DNA from: Anadara kagoshimensis | Lineage: Eukaryota; Mollusca; Bivalvia; Arcoida; Arcidae | DNA: 64,000 nt | NCBI GenBank assembly: GCA_021292105.1 | Contig: CM037875.1 | Span: forward strand, 58,453,908-58,517,907 | Direction of reading: 5' to 3' | Shown: piece after piece, positions 1 through 11,559 of the stretch | Position numbering within the stretch: position 1 is the first letter of the stretch | How the letters are laid out: each line of letters opens with the position of its first letter | Translations under genes and position numbers: made by a program | The notes under the pieces: model-generated | Seen by the model: the letters and a program-made list of their open reading frames with translations, nothing else | Databases searched by the model: none | What the model was told of the DNA's origin: nothing

Positions 1-3000
1 ACATGAATCTAGGTGTTTCCAAGCACTTATATTTCAGCAACTTTATTTTTCATTAAAAACTAGAACTATTTACCAGTTAGCGATGAAGTACTTTTAATTC
101 AGTGATTGATACAAATATGCTAAAGCACTTAAAAACTACCGTGATTGTCGATAGTTTTCCATTATTGGCAACTTATTGATAGCTAGATTGATTGTTTTTA
201 CGTTCCAGTCAAAGTATATTTCATTTATGTTGGGACAGGGTGCAGTTAACATTTTAGCGTGCCACGATTAGCATGACAATGGACATTGGTTTTTAATGGC
301 TCACCAGGATTCTAAATTCTATTTAAGGAAAAATAGTCACCGCCTATTTTCAAATCTTGATCAGATCACACGCTGCCAACTGGGTTGACATTACTCCACC
401 AGCTATCAATGTTGTAGCCAAAAAAAAATTATCGTGCAATCTTGATGCAAGTATGTCCACACGAGTGTGTGTGTGTGTGGGGGGGCTTGCCCCTGTACAT
501 ATTGAAAAAATTGAAGCCCAAATTTGGTGCATTTTTCTGCATTCAAAGAAAATGTACACTTCTAATCACCCGAGTTAGACGAAAATATTGACTTATCTCA
601 GCCTTTATATTTGCAAAAAGAATATCTTTTTTGCTGGAATTTTTCATTGAAGACGTTTGTATCAATTTAAACTACCGGCAGAATGACAAATGACATATTT
701 GATTAACTTTTTTAATTAATAAAATATAATTAAATAAATAAACAAAAACGAATTGTGCAAACACAGAATTATTAGTTTATAAAGAGGGTTTGGTGGAAAA
801 AGAGAGATAACGTCGTATACTATACAGACTAAAGAATCGGTGCAGTGTGTTTCGATGGAAAGTAATTTGTAATATGTGTTTGTACTTCATTTACATGTAA
901 CGTTTTATTACCGTATAGTTATAGGCTAGTGTACTGTTTGGTTAATGATATAATGTGGTTTGGAGCATGTAATTTGAACGAACAATAATTACTCAAAACA
1001 CAGTTTATCTCTCTTTGTACAATTCAGCCAGGATAAGAGTTGACCTTGTACAAAACATGTTTTTCAAGAAACGATCATAATACTTTATATATAAATGAAA
1101 TTTTTTCAGTATGCATGTTACATATCACTAATACGCGGATAAATAATAAAAAAGAGAACTCACGCTATTGAGATTATTAGATACTGTGCATTGATATTTC
1201 GAACACTTGTAAAACATCATGAAATTGACCTGTAGTTCAGAAAATGGTCTAAATCAAATCAAACATACTAATCCATGTCCAAATCACAATCCAGAAGCAA
1301 AGTAAAAATTTTGAATTGATAATTAATTTAGACACTTGAACCTCCATCAGGGAAGTGAGACCGGGTGCTCCGGAAGGGTGAATGATAGTTATTTCTGGCT
1401 TGTCATATATACATGTATACCCATTTATGTCAAATAATACAGTACATGTAATTCCTGTAACTTTGAAAATTACATAATTATACCAGGTTGTGTCTAAAAG
1501 ATGATAAACTTTTCTTCTCATTTGTTACTGTTTCCGTCAAATACACCATTTTACAGGATACCGTTTCCGTCACATTGTATTTATAGTAACTGTCGGAACT
1601 GATTATTTTATCCGCTTCAGTTATTTAGAATTTTATCACATAAGTGATAATAAGTGGTATTGTCTATGAAACTTATTAGTTTAGATGTACATGTACTACG
1701 ATGGAAAAACCAAAACAGTGGTTTACAATAATTCAACCTTACTACAATTTCAGCCACACTGCAGGTTATCACATTTGTCAATATGCCAATGTCGGATATT
1801 TTACCATGTAATCGATGATTCTTATATTATTGGTACATGAATCTAGGTGTTTCCAAGCACTTATATTTCAGCAACTTTATTTTTCATTAAAAACTAGAAC
1901 TATTTACCAGTTAGCGATGAAGTACTTTTTAATTCAGTGATTGATACAAATATGCTAAAGCACTTAAAAACTACCGTGATTGTCGATAGTTTTCCATTAT
2001 TGCAACTTATTGATAGCTAGATTGATTGTTTTTACGTTCCAGTCAAGTATATTTCATTTATGTTGGGACAGGGTGCAGTTAACATTTTAGCGTGCCACGA
2101 TTAGCATGACAATGGACATTGGTTTTAATGGCTCACCAGGATTCTAAATTCTATTTAAGGAAAGAATAGTCACGCCTATTTTCAATCTTGATCAGATCAC
2201 ACGCTGCCAACTGGTTGACATTACTCCACCAGCTATCAATGTTGTAGCCAAAAAAAAAATATCGTGCAATCTTCATGCAAGTATGTCCACACGAGTGTGT
2301 GTGTGTGTGGGGGGGGCTTGCCCCTGTACATATTGAAAAAATGAAGCCCAAATTTGTGCATTTTTCTGCATTCAAAGAAAATGTACACTTCTAATCACCC
2401 GAGTTAGACGAAAATATTGATTATATCAGCCTTTATATTTGCAAAAAGAATATCTTTTTTGCTGGAATTTTTCATTGAAGACGTTTGTATCAATTTAAAC
2501 TACCGGCAGAATGACAAATGACATATTTGATTAACTTTTTTTAATTAATAAAATATAATTAAATAAATAAACAAAAACGAATTGTGCAAACACAGAATTA
2601 TTAGTTTATAAAGAGGGTTTGGTGGAAAAAGAGAGATAACGTCGTATACTATACAGACTAAAGAATCGGTGCAGTGTGTTTCGATGGGAAAGTAATTTGT
2701 AATATGTGTTTGTACTTCATTTACATGTAACGTTTTATTACCGTATAGTTATAGGCTAGTGTACTGTTTGGTTAATGATATAATGTGGTTTGGAGCATGT
2801 AATTTGGCGAACAATAATTACTCAAAACACAGTTTATCTCTCTTTGTACAATTCAGCCAGGATAAGAGTTGACCTTGTACAAAACATGTTTTTCAAGAAA
2901 CGATCATAATACTTTAGATATAAATGAAATTTTTTCAGTATGCATGTTACATATCACTAATACGCGGATAAATAATAAAAAGAGAACTCACGCTATTGAG

Positions 3001-5350
3001 ATTATTAGATACTGTACATTGATATTTCGAACACTTGTAAAACATCATGAAATTGACCTGTAGTTCAGAAAATGGTCTAAATCAAATCAAACATACTAAT
3101 CCATGTCCAAATCACAATCCAGAAGCAAAGTAAAAATTTGAATTGATAATTAATTTAGACACTTGAACCTCCATCAGGGAAGTGAGACCGGGTGCTCCGG
3201 AAGGGTGAATGATAGTTATTTCTGGCTTGTCATATATACATGTATACCCATTTATGTCAAATAATACAGTACATGTAATTCCTGTAACTTTGAAAATTAC
3301 ATAATTATACCAGGTTGTGTCTAAAAGATGATAAACTTTTCTTCTCATTTGTTACTGTTTCCGTCAAATACACCATTTTACAGGATACCGTTTCCGTCAC
3401 ATTGCATTTATAGTAACTGTCGGAACTGATTATTTTATCCGCTTCAGTTATTTAGAATTTTATCACATAAGTGATAATAAGTGGTATTGTCTATGAAACT
3501 TATTATTTTAGATGTACATGTACTACGATGGAAAAACAAAACAGTGGTTTACAAATAATTCAACCTTACTACAATTTCAGCCACACTGCAGGTTTATCAC
3601 ATTTGTCAATATGCCAATGTCGGATATTTTACCATTGTAATCGATGATTCTTATATTATTGGTACATGAATCTAGGTGTTTCCAAGCACTTATATTTCAG
3701 CAACTTTATTTTTCATTAAAAACTAGAACTATTTACCAGTTAGCGATGAAGTACTTTTTAATTCAGTGATTGATACAAATATGCTAAAGCACTTAAAAAC
3801 TACCGTGATTGTCGATAGTTTTCCATTATTGGCAACTTATTGATAGCTAGATTGATTGTTTTTACGTTCCAGTCAAAGTATATTTCATTTATGTTGGGAC
3901 AGGGTGCAGTTAACATTTTAGCGTGCCACGATTAGCATGACAATGGACATTGGTTTTTAATGGCTCACCAGGATTCTAAATTCTATTTAAGGAAAGAATA
4001 GTCACCGCCTATTTTCAAATCTTGATCAGATCACACGCTGCCAACTGGGTTGACATTACTCCACCAGCTATCAATGTTGTAGCCAAAAAAAAATTATCGT
4101 GCAATCTTGATGCAAGTATGTCCACACGAGTGTGTGTGTGTGGGTGGGGGGGGGCTTGCCCCTGTACATATTGAAAAAATTGAAGCCCAAATTTGGTGCA
4201 TTTTTCTGCATTCAAAGAAAATGTACACTTCTAATCACCCGAGTTAGACGAAAATATTGACTTATCTCAGCCTTTATATTTGCAAAAAGAATATCTTTTT
4301 TGCTGGAATTTTTCATTGAAGACGTTTGTATCAATTTAAACTACCGGCAGAATGACAAATGACATATTTGATTAACTTTTTTTAATTAATAAAATATAAT
4401 TAAATAAATAAACAAAAACGAATTGTGCAAACACAGAATTATTAGTTTATAAAGAGGGTTTGGTGGAAAAAGAGAGATAACGTCGTATACTATACAGACT
4501 AAAGAATCGGTGCAGTGTGTTTCGATGGGAAAGTAATTTGTAATATGTTTGTACTTCATTTACATGTAACGTTTTATTACCGTATAGTTATAGGCTAGTG
4601 TACTGTTTGGTTAATGATATAATGTGGTTTGGAGCATGTAATTTGGCGAACAATAATTACTCGAAACACAGTTATCTCTCTTTGTACAATTCAGCCAGGA
4701 TAAGAGTTGACCTTGTACAAAACATGTTTTTCAAGAAACGATCATAATACTTTAGATATAAATGAAATTTTTTCAGTATGCATGTTACATATCACTAATA
4801 CGCGGATAAATAATAAAAAACAGAACTCACGCTATTGAGATTATTAGATACTGTGCATTGATATTTCGAACACTTGTAAAACATCATGAAATTGACCTGT
4901 AGTTCAGAAAATGGTCTAAATCAAATCAAACATACTAATCCATGTCCAAATCACAATCCAGAAGCAAAGTAAAAATTTTGAATTGATAATTAATTTAGAC
5001 ACTTGAACCTCCATCAGGGAAGTGAGACCGGGTGCTCCGGAAGGGTGAATGATAGTTATTTCTGGCTTGTCATATATACATGTATACCCATTTATGTCAA
5101 ATAATACAGTACATGTAATTCCTGTAACTTTGAAAATTACATAATTATACCAGGTTGTGTCTAAAAGATGATAAACTTTTCTTCTCCATTTGTTACTGTT
5201 TCCGTCAAATACACCATTTTACAGGATATCGTTTCCGTCACATTGTATTTATAGTAACTGAAGGAACTGATTATTTTATCCGCTTCAGTTATTTAGAATT
5301 TTATCACATAAGTGATAAAAGTGGTATTGTCTATGAAACTTATTATTTTA
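1..5350. repeat. Three-copy tandem array, ~1.83 kb unit
   Basis: The sequence starting ACATGAATCTAGG at 1 recurs at 1835 and 3664, giving two complete units of about 1834 and 1829 bp and a third that stops at 5350. Copies are nearly identical apart from single-base indels. Each unit holds a GT-rich microsatellite (near 462, 2298 and 4130) and an embedded minus-strand copy of the RT-family 3' tail (about 1255-1375, 3092-3210 and 4925-5048). I see no convincing gene; the short ORFs repeat with the unit. Copy 1 starts at the window edge, so more units may lie to the left. Copy 3 is interrupted where a palindromic MITE-like element begins. Confidence 0.93.
462..486. repeat. GT/G-rich microsatellite
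   Basis: A short GT run followed by a G run, present in all three 1.83 kb units with slightly different lengths (near 462, 2298 and 4130). Confidence 0.85.
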
Positions 5351-5355
5351 AAATA

Positions 5356-5545
5356 CAGGTAAAGGTAAACAACTTTGATCTGTCCGCTTGACCTTTTATT
5401 TAAATATTTATCACGGACCAAGTACATCAACACAGGTATACCATCTGTATATATCGCCCATGAGATATACTTATTGGGTAGACCCTCCTATATGAATATT
5501 CCTAATGAAAGGTCAAGCGGACAAGTCAATGTTGTTTACCTATAC
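5356..5545. mobile_element. Palindromic MITE-like element, deleted copy
   Basis: The left end reads GGTAAACAACTTTGATCTG and then CCGCTTGACCTTTTA; the right end is the inverse (AAAGGTCAAGCGGACAAG, then TTGTTTACC). A fuller copy is at 22125-22370. No protein is encoded. The superfamily is unknown because the target duplication is not clear. Confidence 0.7.
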
Positions 5546-5884
5546 AAAGCAAGCACTGTGGATGGGTTTATTTTATGGCATGATAAACAAAACAGTTAAA
5601 TTAAAATTTTTGAAGCAAAATATAAACAAGTTTTCTAATTCAATTTATTTTTATTGCAGTTATTAAAGCGATTTATATCCAGAAAATAATTAAAACATGT
5701 AATAGCCAGAACGTTTGCCTTCTAACAGTGGATTATGCACATTGATTTTTTAAGCAAATGAAATAAAACAAATAAATAAATAGAAATGAAAATACTTTGC
5801 ATGAAAATCGAAACTTTTTATTTTACTTTTTTTTATCAGTTCAAAGGTTAAGTTTATTATCAGAAAATGTCACTTTTTGAATTT

Positions 5885-6485
5885 TAAATTAATATAATAC
5901 ATATTTTCTAGCATCATCTATATATCTATATGTTGAGTTGAATGATTTAGCGACAAGCTTTTCTCCAGATTTAACAAGGTTATGCATAAATTCTGCTTCA
6001 TAAGAATAAAAAAACAAATCAACAAGCAATGGTGCACAATTTGTACCCATTGGTATACCGATTATTTGCTGAAAAACTACTAGTATATTACCAAACAAAA
6101 CAAATATGTAATCTATCAAAAACTCCAACATTTTGTTGTTAGTATCTTTAGTATATCTTTGTTTGGAATCGTATGATGATTGACAAAATAACCAGAATCC
6201 CTGTTCAGCACCAGATATTTGTATCTTGGCTTACCGTTTTTGTAAAAGAATACCTAGCCAATAATTTCTTTAAGATGTTCTTTTCATTTAGAATGAGGGA
6301 TAGTGGTTATATTGTAGACAAATCAAATGTTTTTATACTTTTTACATGAGATAAAGTATTAGAAGCAAGATGTTCAAGTAATTCTTTAGAATTTTTGAGA
6401 ATTCACATTTGGTTGATTCCAGATGTAGAATATACTATTTCTGAATAAAACTGAAGACCATCTTTGACGATTGTATATAAGTTAT
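5885..6485 (-). pseudogene. Reverse transcriptase fragment, Penelope-like type (RT core)
   Basis: Minus-strand translation gives the RT core, including IGIPMGTNCAPLL, a DLFFYSYEAEF stretch and then YRYIDD, which is the catalytic YxDD box. Further upstream in coding direction (6150-6485) there is a degraded stretch with recognisable pieces of the preceding RT region, broken by stops. The Penelope-like placement is from recall of similar animal proteins, not a search. The same fragment is at 22735-23290 in block B. Not functional. Confidence 0.75.
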
Positions 6486-6545
6486 TTATGATAACGTATG
6501 TTTTTAAACATGTAATGTAATTAAAAGCATTGTATCAGTTAAAAA

Positions 6546-6680
6546 ACATTAATCCATGTCCGAATCACAATTCAGAAGCGAAGAAAAAACTTTGGAACCG
6601 ACAAGTTAGGTTAGACACGTGAGCTTCCACCAGGGAAGTGAGGCTGGGTGCTACGGAAGGGTACACTACCTGTTTAGCTA
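6546..6680 (-). repeat. RT-family 3' tail
   Basis: A conserved ~130-170 bp module. Read on the plus strand it runs AATCCATGTCCGAATCACAA, AACTTTGGAACYGACAAG, a TTAGACACGTGAGCTTCCAC block, then GGAAGTGAGGC and a CTCCGGAAGGG-like segment. In complete copies it lies directly 3' of the RT coding end, so this is a 5'-truncated or orphan copy. Confidence 0.8.
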
Positions 6681-7000
6681 GCTACAGTTATCAAAGAATA
6701 ATTACAAAAAGTCATAAAAGTATGATTCTTGATATTTAATTTTTCTTTATCGAAAACATATATAATTTAGTAATTCCACTTAAGAATACACAGTTAAATT
6801 ACGTAGTAGTGGCCTTTGTAGACAGGTTTGACTGTAATTATAATATTATCACAAGTATTTCAGAACGAAATATATTTAAATTAAAGTGCAATTATGTTGT
6901 AACAAATTTGTCTCTGTTTAACAACAATCATAAATGATTATATTTATGTAGAAAAACAATCAAAAACATATTGTATGTACTGTTATATTTAAGAGCAAAA

Positions 7001-7716
7001 TTATGAAATCAGGACACCACCGTCGACTGGTAAATCCGTACCGGTTACCATTGAAGCATCATCACTGAGTAAAAACATAACAGCAGAGGCTACATCAGTG
7101 ATTTGACCGAACTTTCCCAAAGGATGTCTTGCCATTATTGGATCAATGAACACAGGGTCCTCCAAAAACGGCTTTGAAAGTTCGGTGACTACACCAGTTG
7201 GGCATACAGCATTAACTCGTATTTTATGTTGCCCTAGTTCTAACGCCATTACTTTCGTCATCATTGATAACCCCGCTTTTGTAATACTATAAACTCCTAC
7301 TTTGTTCACCGGTCTTAAACCTGCTGTGCTTGCTATGTTGACAATAGATCCACCATTTCCTCTGTCAATCATGGATCTAGCGATAATTTGAGAAATGAAC
7401 ATGGGCGCTTTTAGATTAGTGTCTATGACATCATCCAAAGTGTCTTTTGCTATATCAATAAAAGACGTCTGGGGTGGACATATCCCAGCATTATTTACAG
7501 ATAATCAACCTCACCTATTTCGCCTACCACTTTCTTCACGGCTGACTGATCGCGCAAATCCACTTGTACTGTAATAATCCCATGAATATTCACATGGTTT
7601 AGATCCAGATTCCAAACCTTAGCACCTTCTTTACAAAGAGCTTCTGCAATTCCTCTACCTATGCCTCTACTAGCACCAGTTACTATAGCACGTTTTCCAG
7701 AAAATCTTTCAGACAT
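7001..7716 (-). pseudogene. SDR copy A1, L-xylulose-reductase-like, one-base frameshift
   Basis: The copy is almost identical to the intact gene at 23773-24489. The N-terminal part (7495-7716, with TGASRGIG) and the C-terminal part (7001-7438, with SITKAG and the PVDGG end) are in different frames because one A is missing near 7499: block B reads ACAAGATAATC and this copy ACAGATAATC. No other disabling change was noticed. Because the loss is in a two-base homopolymer it could be an assembly error, in which case this is a second functional gene. Upstream sequence (7740-7990) matches that of copies B1 and D. Confidence 0.85.
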
Positions 7717-7861
7717 ACTTTCTTCAGTTATTGAATCTTGAGTCTTAAAGGGGAGTCCGCGGTATTTCCTACCGACCTAAAAGTATTAATGACTAACTGT
7801 CTGACGACAAGTGGGTGAAGCTAATAATAGCAACACATTGTGTTTGTAAACATTAATCACA

Positions 7862-8000
7862 TGGGTATAAAGGCAAACAACGTTGACCTGTCCGCTTGAC
7901 CTTTCGTTAAGAATATCGATATAGGCGGATCCACTCAATACATGGGTAGTGTTAAGATCCAAGTAAACACATACAATTGCATAAACGTTATTTATGATAA
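7862..8000. repeat. Half copy of the palindromic MITE
   Basis: It contains the left-arm block around TTGACCTGTCCGCTTGACC and then GTTAAGAATATCGATATAGG, without the inverted right arm. The same half copy sits upstream of SDR B1 (24640-24770). A fuller version is at 21911-22108. Confidence 0.65.
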
Positions 8001-8054
8001 CGGATGTTTTTAAACATTTAATATAATTAAAAGCCTTCTATCAATTAAAAACAA

Positions 8055-8185
8055 ACATAAATCCATGTCCGAATAACAATTCAGAGGCTAGGAAAAAACT
8101 TTGGAACTGACAAGTTAGGTTAGACACGTGGGCTTCCACCAGGGAAGTGAGGCCGGGTGCTCCGTAAGGGTACACCACCTGTTTA
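8055..8185 (-). repeat. RT-family 3' tail
   Basis: The same conserved module as at 6546-6680, lying between SDR copies A1 and A2 in block A; the equivalent in block B is at 24823-24965. Confidence 0.8.
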
Positions 8186-8480
8186 GCTAGCCACAGTTAT
8201 CAAAGAATAATTACATATTTAAAAGTATGATTCTTGATATTTTATTTTTCTTTATCGAAAACATATACAATTCAGTAATTCCACTTAAGAATACACAGGT
8301 AGGTAACGTAGTAATTATAATATTACCACAAGTATTTTAGAACGAAATATATTTAAATTCAAGTGCAATTATGTTGTAACAAATTTGTCTCTGTTTAACA
8401 ACAATCATAAATGATTATATTTATGTAGAAAAACATCACAAACATATTGTATGTACTGTTATAATTATTTAAGAGCATAA

Positions 8481-9187
8481 TTATGAAACCAAGACACCAC
8501 CGTCGACTGGTAAATCCGTACCGGTTACCATTGAAGCGTCATCACTGAGTAGAAACACAACAGCACTGGCAACATCAGTGATTTGACCGATCATTCCCAA
8601 AGGATGTCTTGCCACTTATGGATCAAAGAACGCTAGATCCTCCAAAAACGGCTTTGAAAGTTCGGTGACTACAGCAGTTGGGCATACAGCATTAACTCGT
8701 ATTTTATGTTGCCCTAGTTCTAACGCTATTAGTTTCGTCATCATGGATAAACCAGCTTTTGTAATACCATAAGCTCCGATATTTTTATCGGTCGTAATCC
8801 TATTGTGCTTGCTATGTTGACAATAGATCCACCATTTCCTCTGTCAATCATTGATATAGCGAGACATGAACATGGGTGCTTTTAGGTTAGTGTCTATGAC
8901 ATCATCCAAAATGTCTTTTGCTGTATCAAGAAAAGAAGTCTAGGGTGGACATAGTCCGGCATTATTCACAAGATAATCAACCTCACCTATTTCGCCTACC
9001 ACTTTCTTCACGGCTGCCTGATTGCGTAAATCCACTTGTACTGTAATAATCCCAGGAATATCCACATGGTTTAGATCCAGATTCCAAACTAAGCACCTTC
9101 TTTACAAAGAGCTTCTGCAATTCCTCTACCTATCCCTCTACTTGCAAAAGTCACTATAGCGCGTTTTCCAGCAAATTTCTTAGACAT
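8481..9187 (-). pseudogene. SDR copy A2, several stops and deletions
   Basis: Full-length SDR homology from the ATG at 9187 to a TCA-TAA end at 8481. It has an in-frame TAA near 8614 (CCA-TAA in place of CCA-TTA), a TAG near 8940 (CCC-TAG in place of CCC-CAG), a deletion of about ten bases near 8862 where the other copies read GATAATTTGAGAAATG, and a short deletion near 9090. It is clearly dead. It pairs with copy B2 (25254-25974) in the segmental duplication. Confidence 0.88.
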
Positions 9188-9389
9188 ATTTTCTGCAGTG
9201 CATGAAGCTTTAAAACGATATAAAGGATATATTAAGTAGAATATGTACAGCTGTGTCACATTTAACTGATAAAAAGGTGAGACGTTTACAAATATTTTAT
9301 CGTTATCAGTATCCTGACCAGGCTAATATAAGTATCGTATCTAAATGGCAAAATATAACTGTATTCATTCACTTAGTAGTTTTTCTTTT

Positions 9390-9790
9390 AGACGCAGTAA
9401 TATAACTGCTTCTCTTGCTTTTGGTGTAACTGTTTCACAATTAATACGCTATGCTAGAGCCAGTTGCCAATACGGGAACTTCATTCTTTCAAGCAAGCTG
9501 TTTGTAAAGAAATAAATTGTTGACCCAAGGATATTGCGCGCAAAGGCTTGTCAAGGCCTTCAAAAAGTTTTATAGTCGTCATCACAATATTGTTGGTAAA
9601 TATTATGTCTCCGTATCCAAAATTATCCTGCATATATTTGTCGTCCTATAGGTTCATGTTCCTTTGATTACACACGTAAAGGATGTAACCAGCTAAACAG
9701 GAGATGCTTAACTTACAGGAGCACCCTGGCTCACTTCTCTGTAAGGAGTTCATGTGGGTAACTAAATGTGCTAGTTTACATGTAGTTTTT
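9390..9790 (+). pseudogene. RT fragment, C-terminal end plus 3' tail
   Basis: Plus-strand remnants of the RT C-terminal region: a degraded DDFNF-to-SQLIRY equivalent, then sequence coding for KAFKKFYSRHH and a VSVSKI-type end, followed from 9680 by the tail module in plus orientation. Frameshifts and stops are frequent. The closest relative in the window is the copy at 13380-14300. Confidence 0.7.
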
Positions 9791-10049
9791 CATTTTAGTT
9801 AGAATACGGACTTGTGTGTTTGGTTTTGCTTGATATTACCTTTGTAATATTTAGTAAAAATAAAAAGAGAAATAAACAACATAAACATGTATTAGAAGCA
9901 CAAGTTATAAACCGTCGTTTTATTATTAATTATCTACTTAACTCACACATATTCTATTGGGCACGCTTGTTTTGTAAAAAGAACGGACATTGGGCAAGTT
10001 ATACTTTTGGTGTATTGTTTAAAAACTTTTGCGTATTGTAACTGTTTTA

Positions 10050-10660
10050 ACACTAGTAGTGGTTTTTATTCTGTAAAATAACTCTAGCAACGACAAAGGA
10101 CAAGTAATGCTGCGAGAAAAGCCTTCGAAAATTAAGTTTGATATACTCTATCTTCAATGATCTTTGTTAAAGTAAAGTGCAAAAAGTGCACCCGTCTGTA
10201 AAATAATAGTAACTGAAATTACCTATAAAGAAAAATAATATCTATTCAAAAAAATTGTGAATTTGTTACAAAAATTTCTGAAAAACTAAGGTATACTCCC
10301 TCATGCAAAGTCTTTCTTTAGCTTAATTTGGTAAAATATATTTTGGTCCTTTGGGTAGCTTTTCAACATCTTCGAAATAATTTTGCTGTTATAAATTTTA
10401 TTCCAAGCACTACTGATGAGGAATTGTATTCCGAAACGGCCGTCCAGTGCTGTAAAATTAAAACTGGTATAATATGTAATTACAAAGTCATGTCTGACTT
10501 ATTACAGAATATCAATAATAGTTGTAGTTTTAATCATCTATTTTAGATCTTTTTACTTGTTAATTTTCATAAAAAAATCCACATATATATAAATTTTTCC
10601 GTGAAGTTGGCCATTATTTCAATCCTAATACAAAACATATATTTGGAAAAAAATTTAACA
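10050..10660. other. No gene recognised
   Basis: AT-rich sequence with no supported coding region. A stretch at 10370-10470 (GGAATTGTATTCCGAAA area) recurs at 28920-28970, so part of it is an unclassified interspersed repeat. Confidence 0.5.
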
Positions 10661-10664
10661 TATT

Positions 10665-11160
10665 TATTATCCATGACCAAATCAAAATCCCAACTTTGAA
10701 ACTCACAAATTGAATTAAACACACGAGCTCTGGAGTTCCAGAAAGGTAAACAAGGTCGTTTAATATTAAGTTCACAAAGGTTAGTAGCACTTATGCTTTA
10801 AAAGTATAAATTAATAATTTAATTTTCTTGTAATCACAGCGGAAACCTGTGCTTCAAAAATGTATAAGCTATGGGCGCCAAATATATTCAGGAGAACTTT
10901 GGATACAAATTTCAAACATATAAACATCATTGCAATAACAGTCCTAAAACTTTTTGAGAGCCTTAATAAGCCTAGGCTTGAAATATTTTTCAGAAGTGAA
11001 CATTGCATTTGTAAGCAGCGTATATAAAGTTAACCACAACGTTAATATCTGTAAAACAAACACAATATAAGCAGGCGAAGCAAGTTTATTGTTGCATAAA
11101 AAGGAAAAGAGGACGATAGAAAAATTGAAGTCATCACTTATAAATGTCAAATAGCTCAAT
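10665..11160 (-). pseudogene. RT fragment, C-terminal end plus 3' tail
   Basis: The minus strand encodes DDFNFSIVLFSFLCNNK and, after a degraded stretch, KPRLIKALKKF, which match the RT C-terminal region of the other copies. The tail module follows at 10665-10750, diverged. Frames are interrupted. Confidence 0.7.
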
Positions 11161-11559
11161 TTTAGACTTCCGTGAGTGTCATAATTGATATACGAACCAA
11201 TATATATATATATATTAATAGATAACTTTCACATAATCTGTATAATATTCTGGTTCATATTAATCAAAAACATGAAATATAATAATTCGACCTAATTGTA
11301 ATACAAATATGTAATACAATACATGTATATACAATGTTATTTTCTGCAGGGTTATTCAGTACATAAATTCTCTTTCTGACTGTATATTCAAAGTACATTG
11401 TTAATGGAGGAAAATAAAAGCAAGCTAGAAGCTATATGTTTTATGAACTTTGATATGCATTTTACGATTTCAAATTATTAACACCTTAAGCTAGGCTATT
11501 CTTTAAACTTCTAATTGGCTTGATTTTCCCTATGTATACATGTACATGTATATAGTAAA

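Larger units (their letters stand above)
5351..9216. repeat. Segmental duplication, block A (partner 22114-26003)
   Basis: This block carries, in order, a palindromic MITE, an RT-core fragment, an RT tail, an SDR copy, half a MITE, a second RT tail and a second SDR copy. Block B at 22114-26003 has the same order with high identity and small indels. Both end just upstream of the second SDR at a shared GAAGCTTTAAAA, after which they diverge. Neither block is obviously ancestral, but the first SDR copy is intact only in block B. Confidence 0.9.

Noticed and set aside
350..578. Overlapping ORFs on both strands in the 1.83 kb unit (also near 2151 and 4015)
   Set aside because: They run through a GT microsatellite, recur with the repeat unit, change frame with copy indels and have no protein-like features.
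1249..1521. 90-residue minus-strand ORF repeated in each array unit
   Set aside because: It is largely RT-tail sequence read in one frame; the tail is non-coding in better copies.
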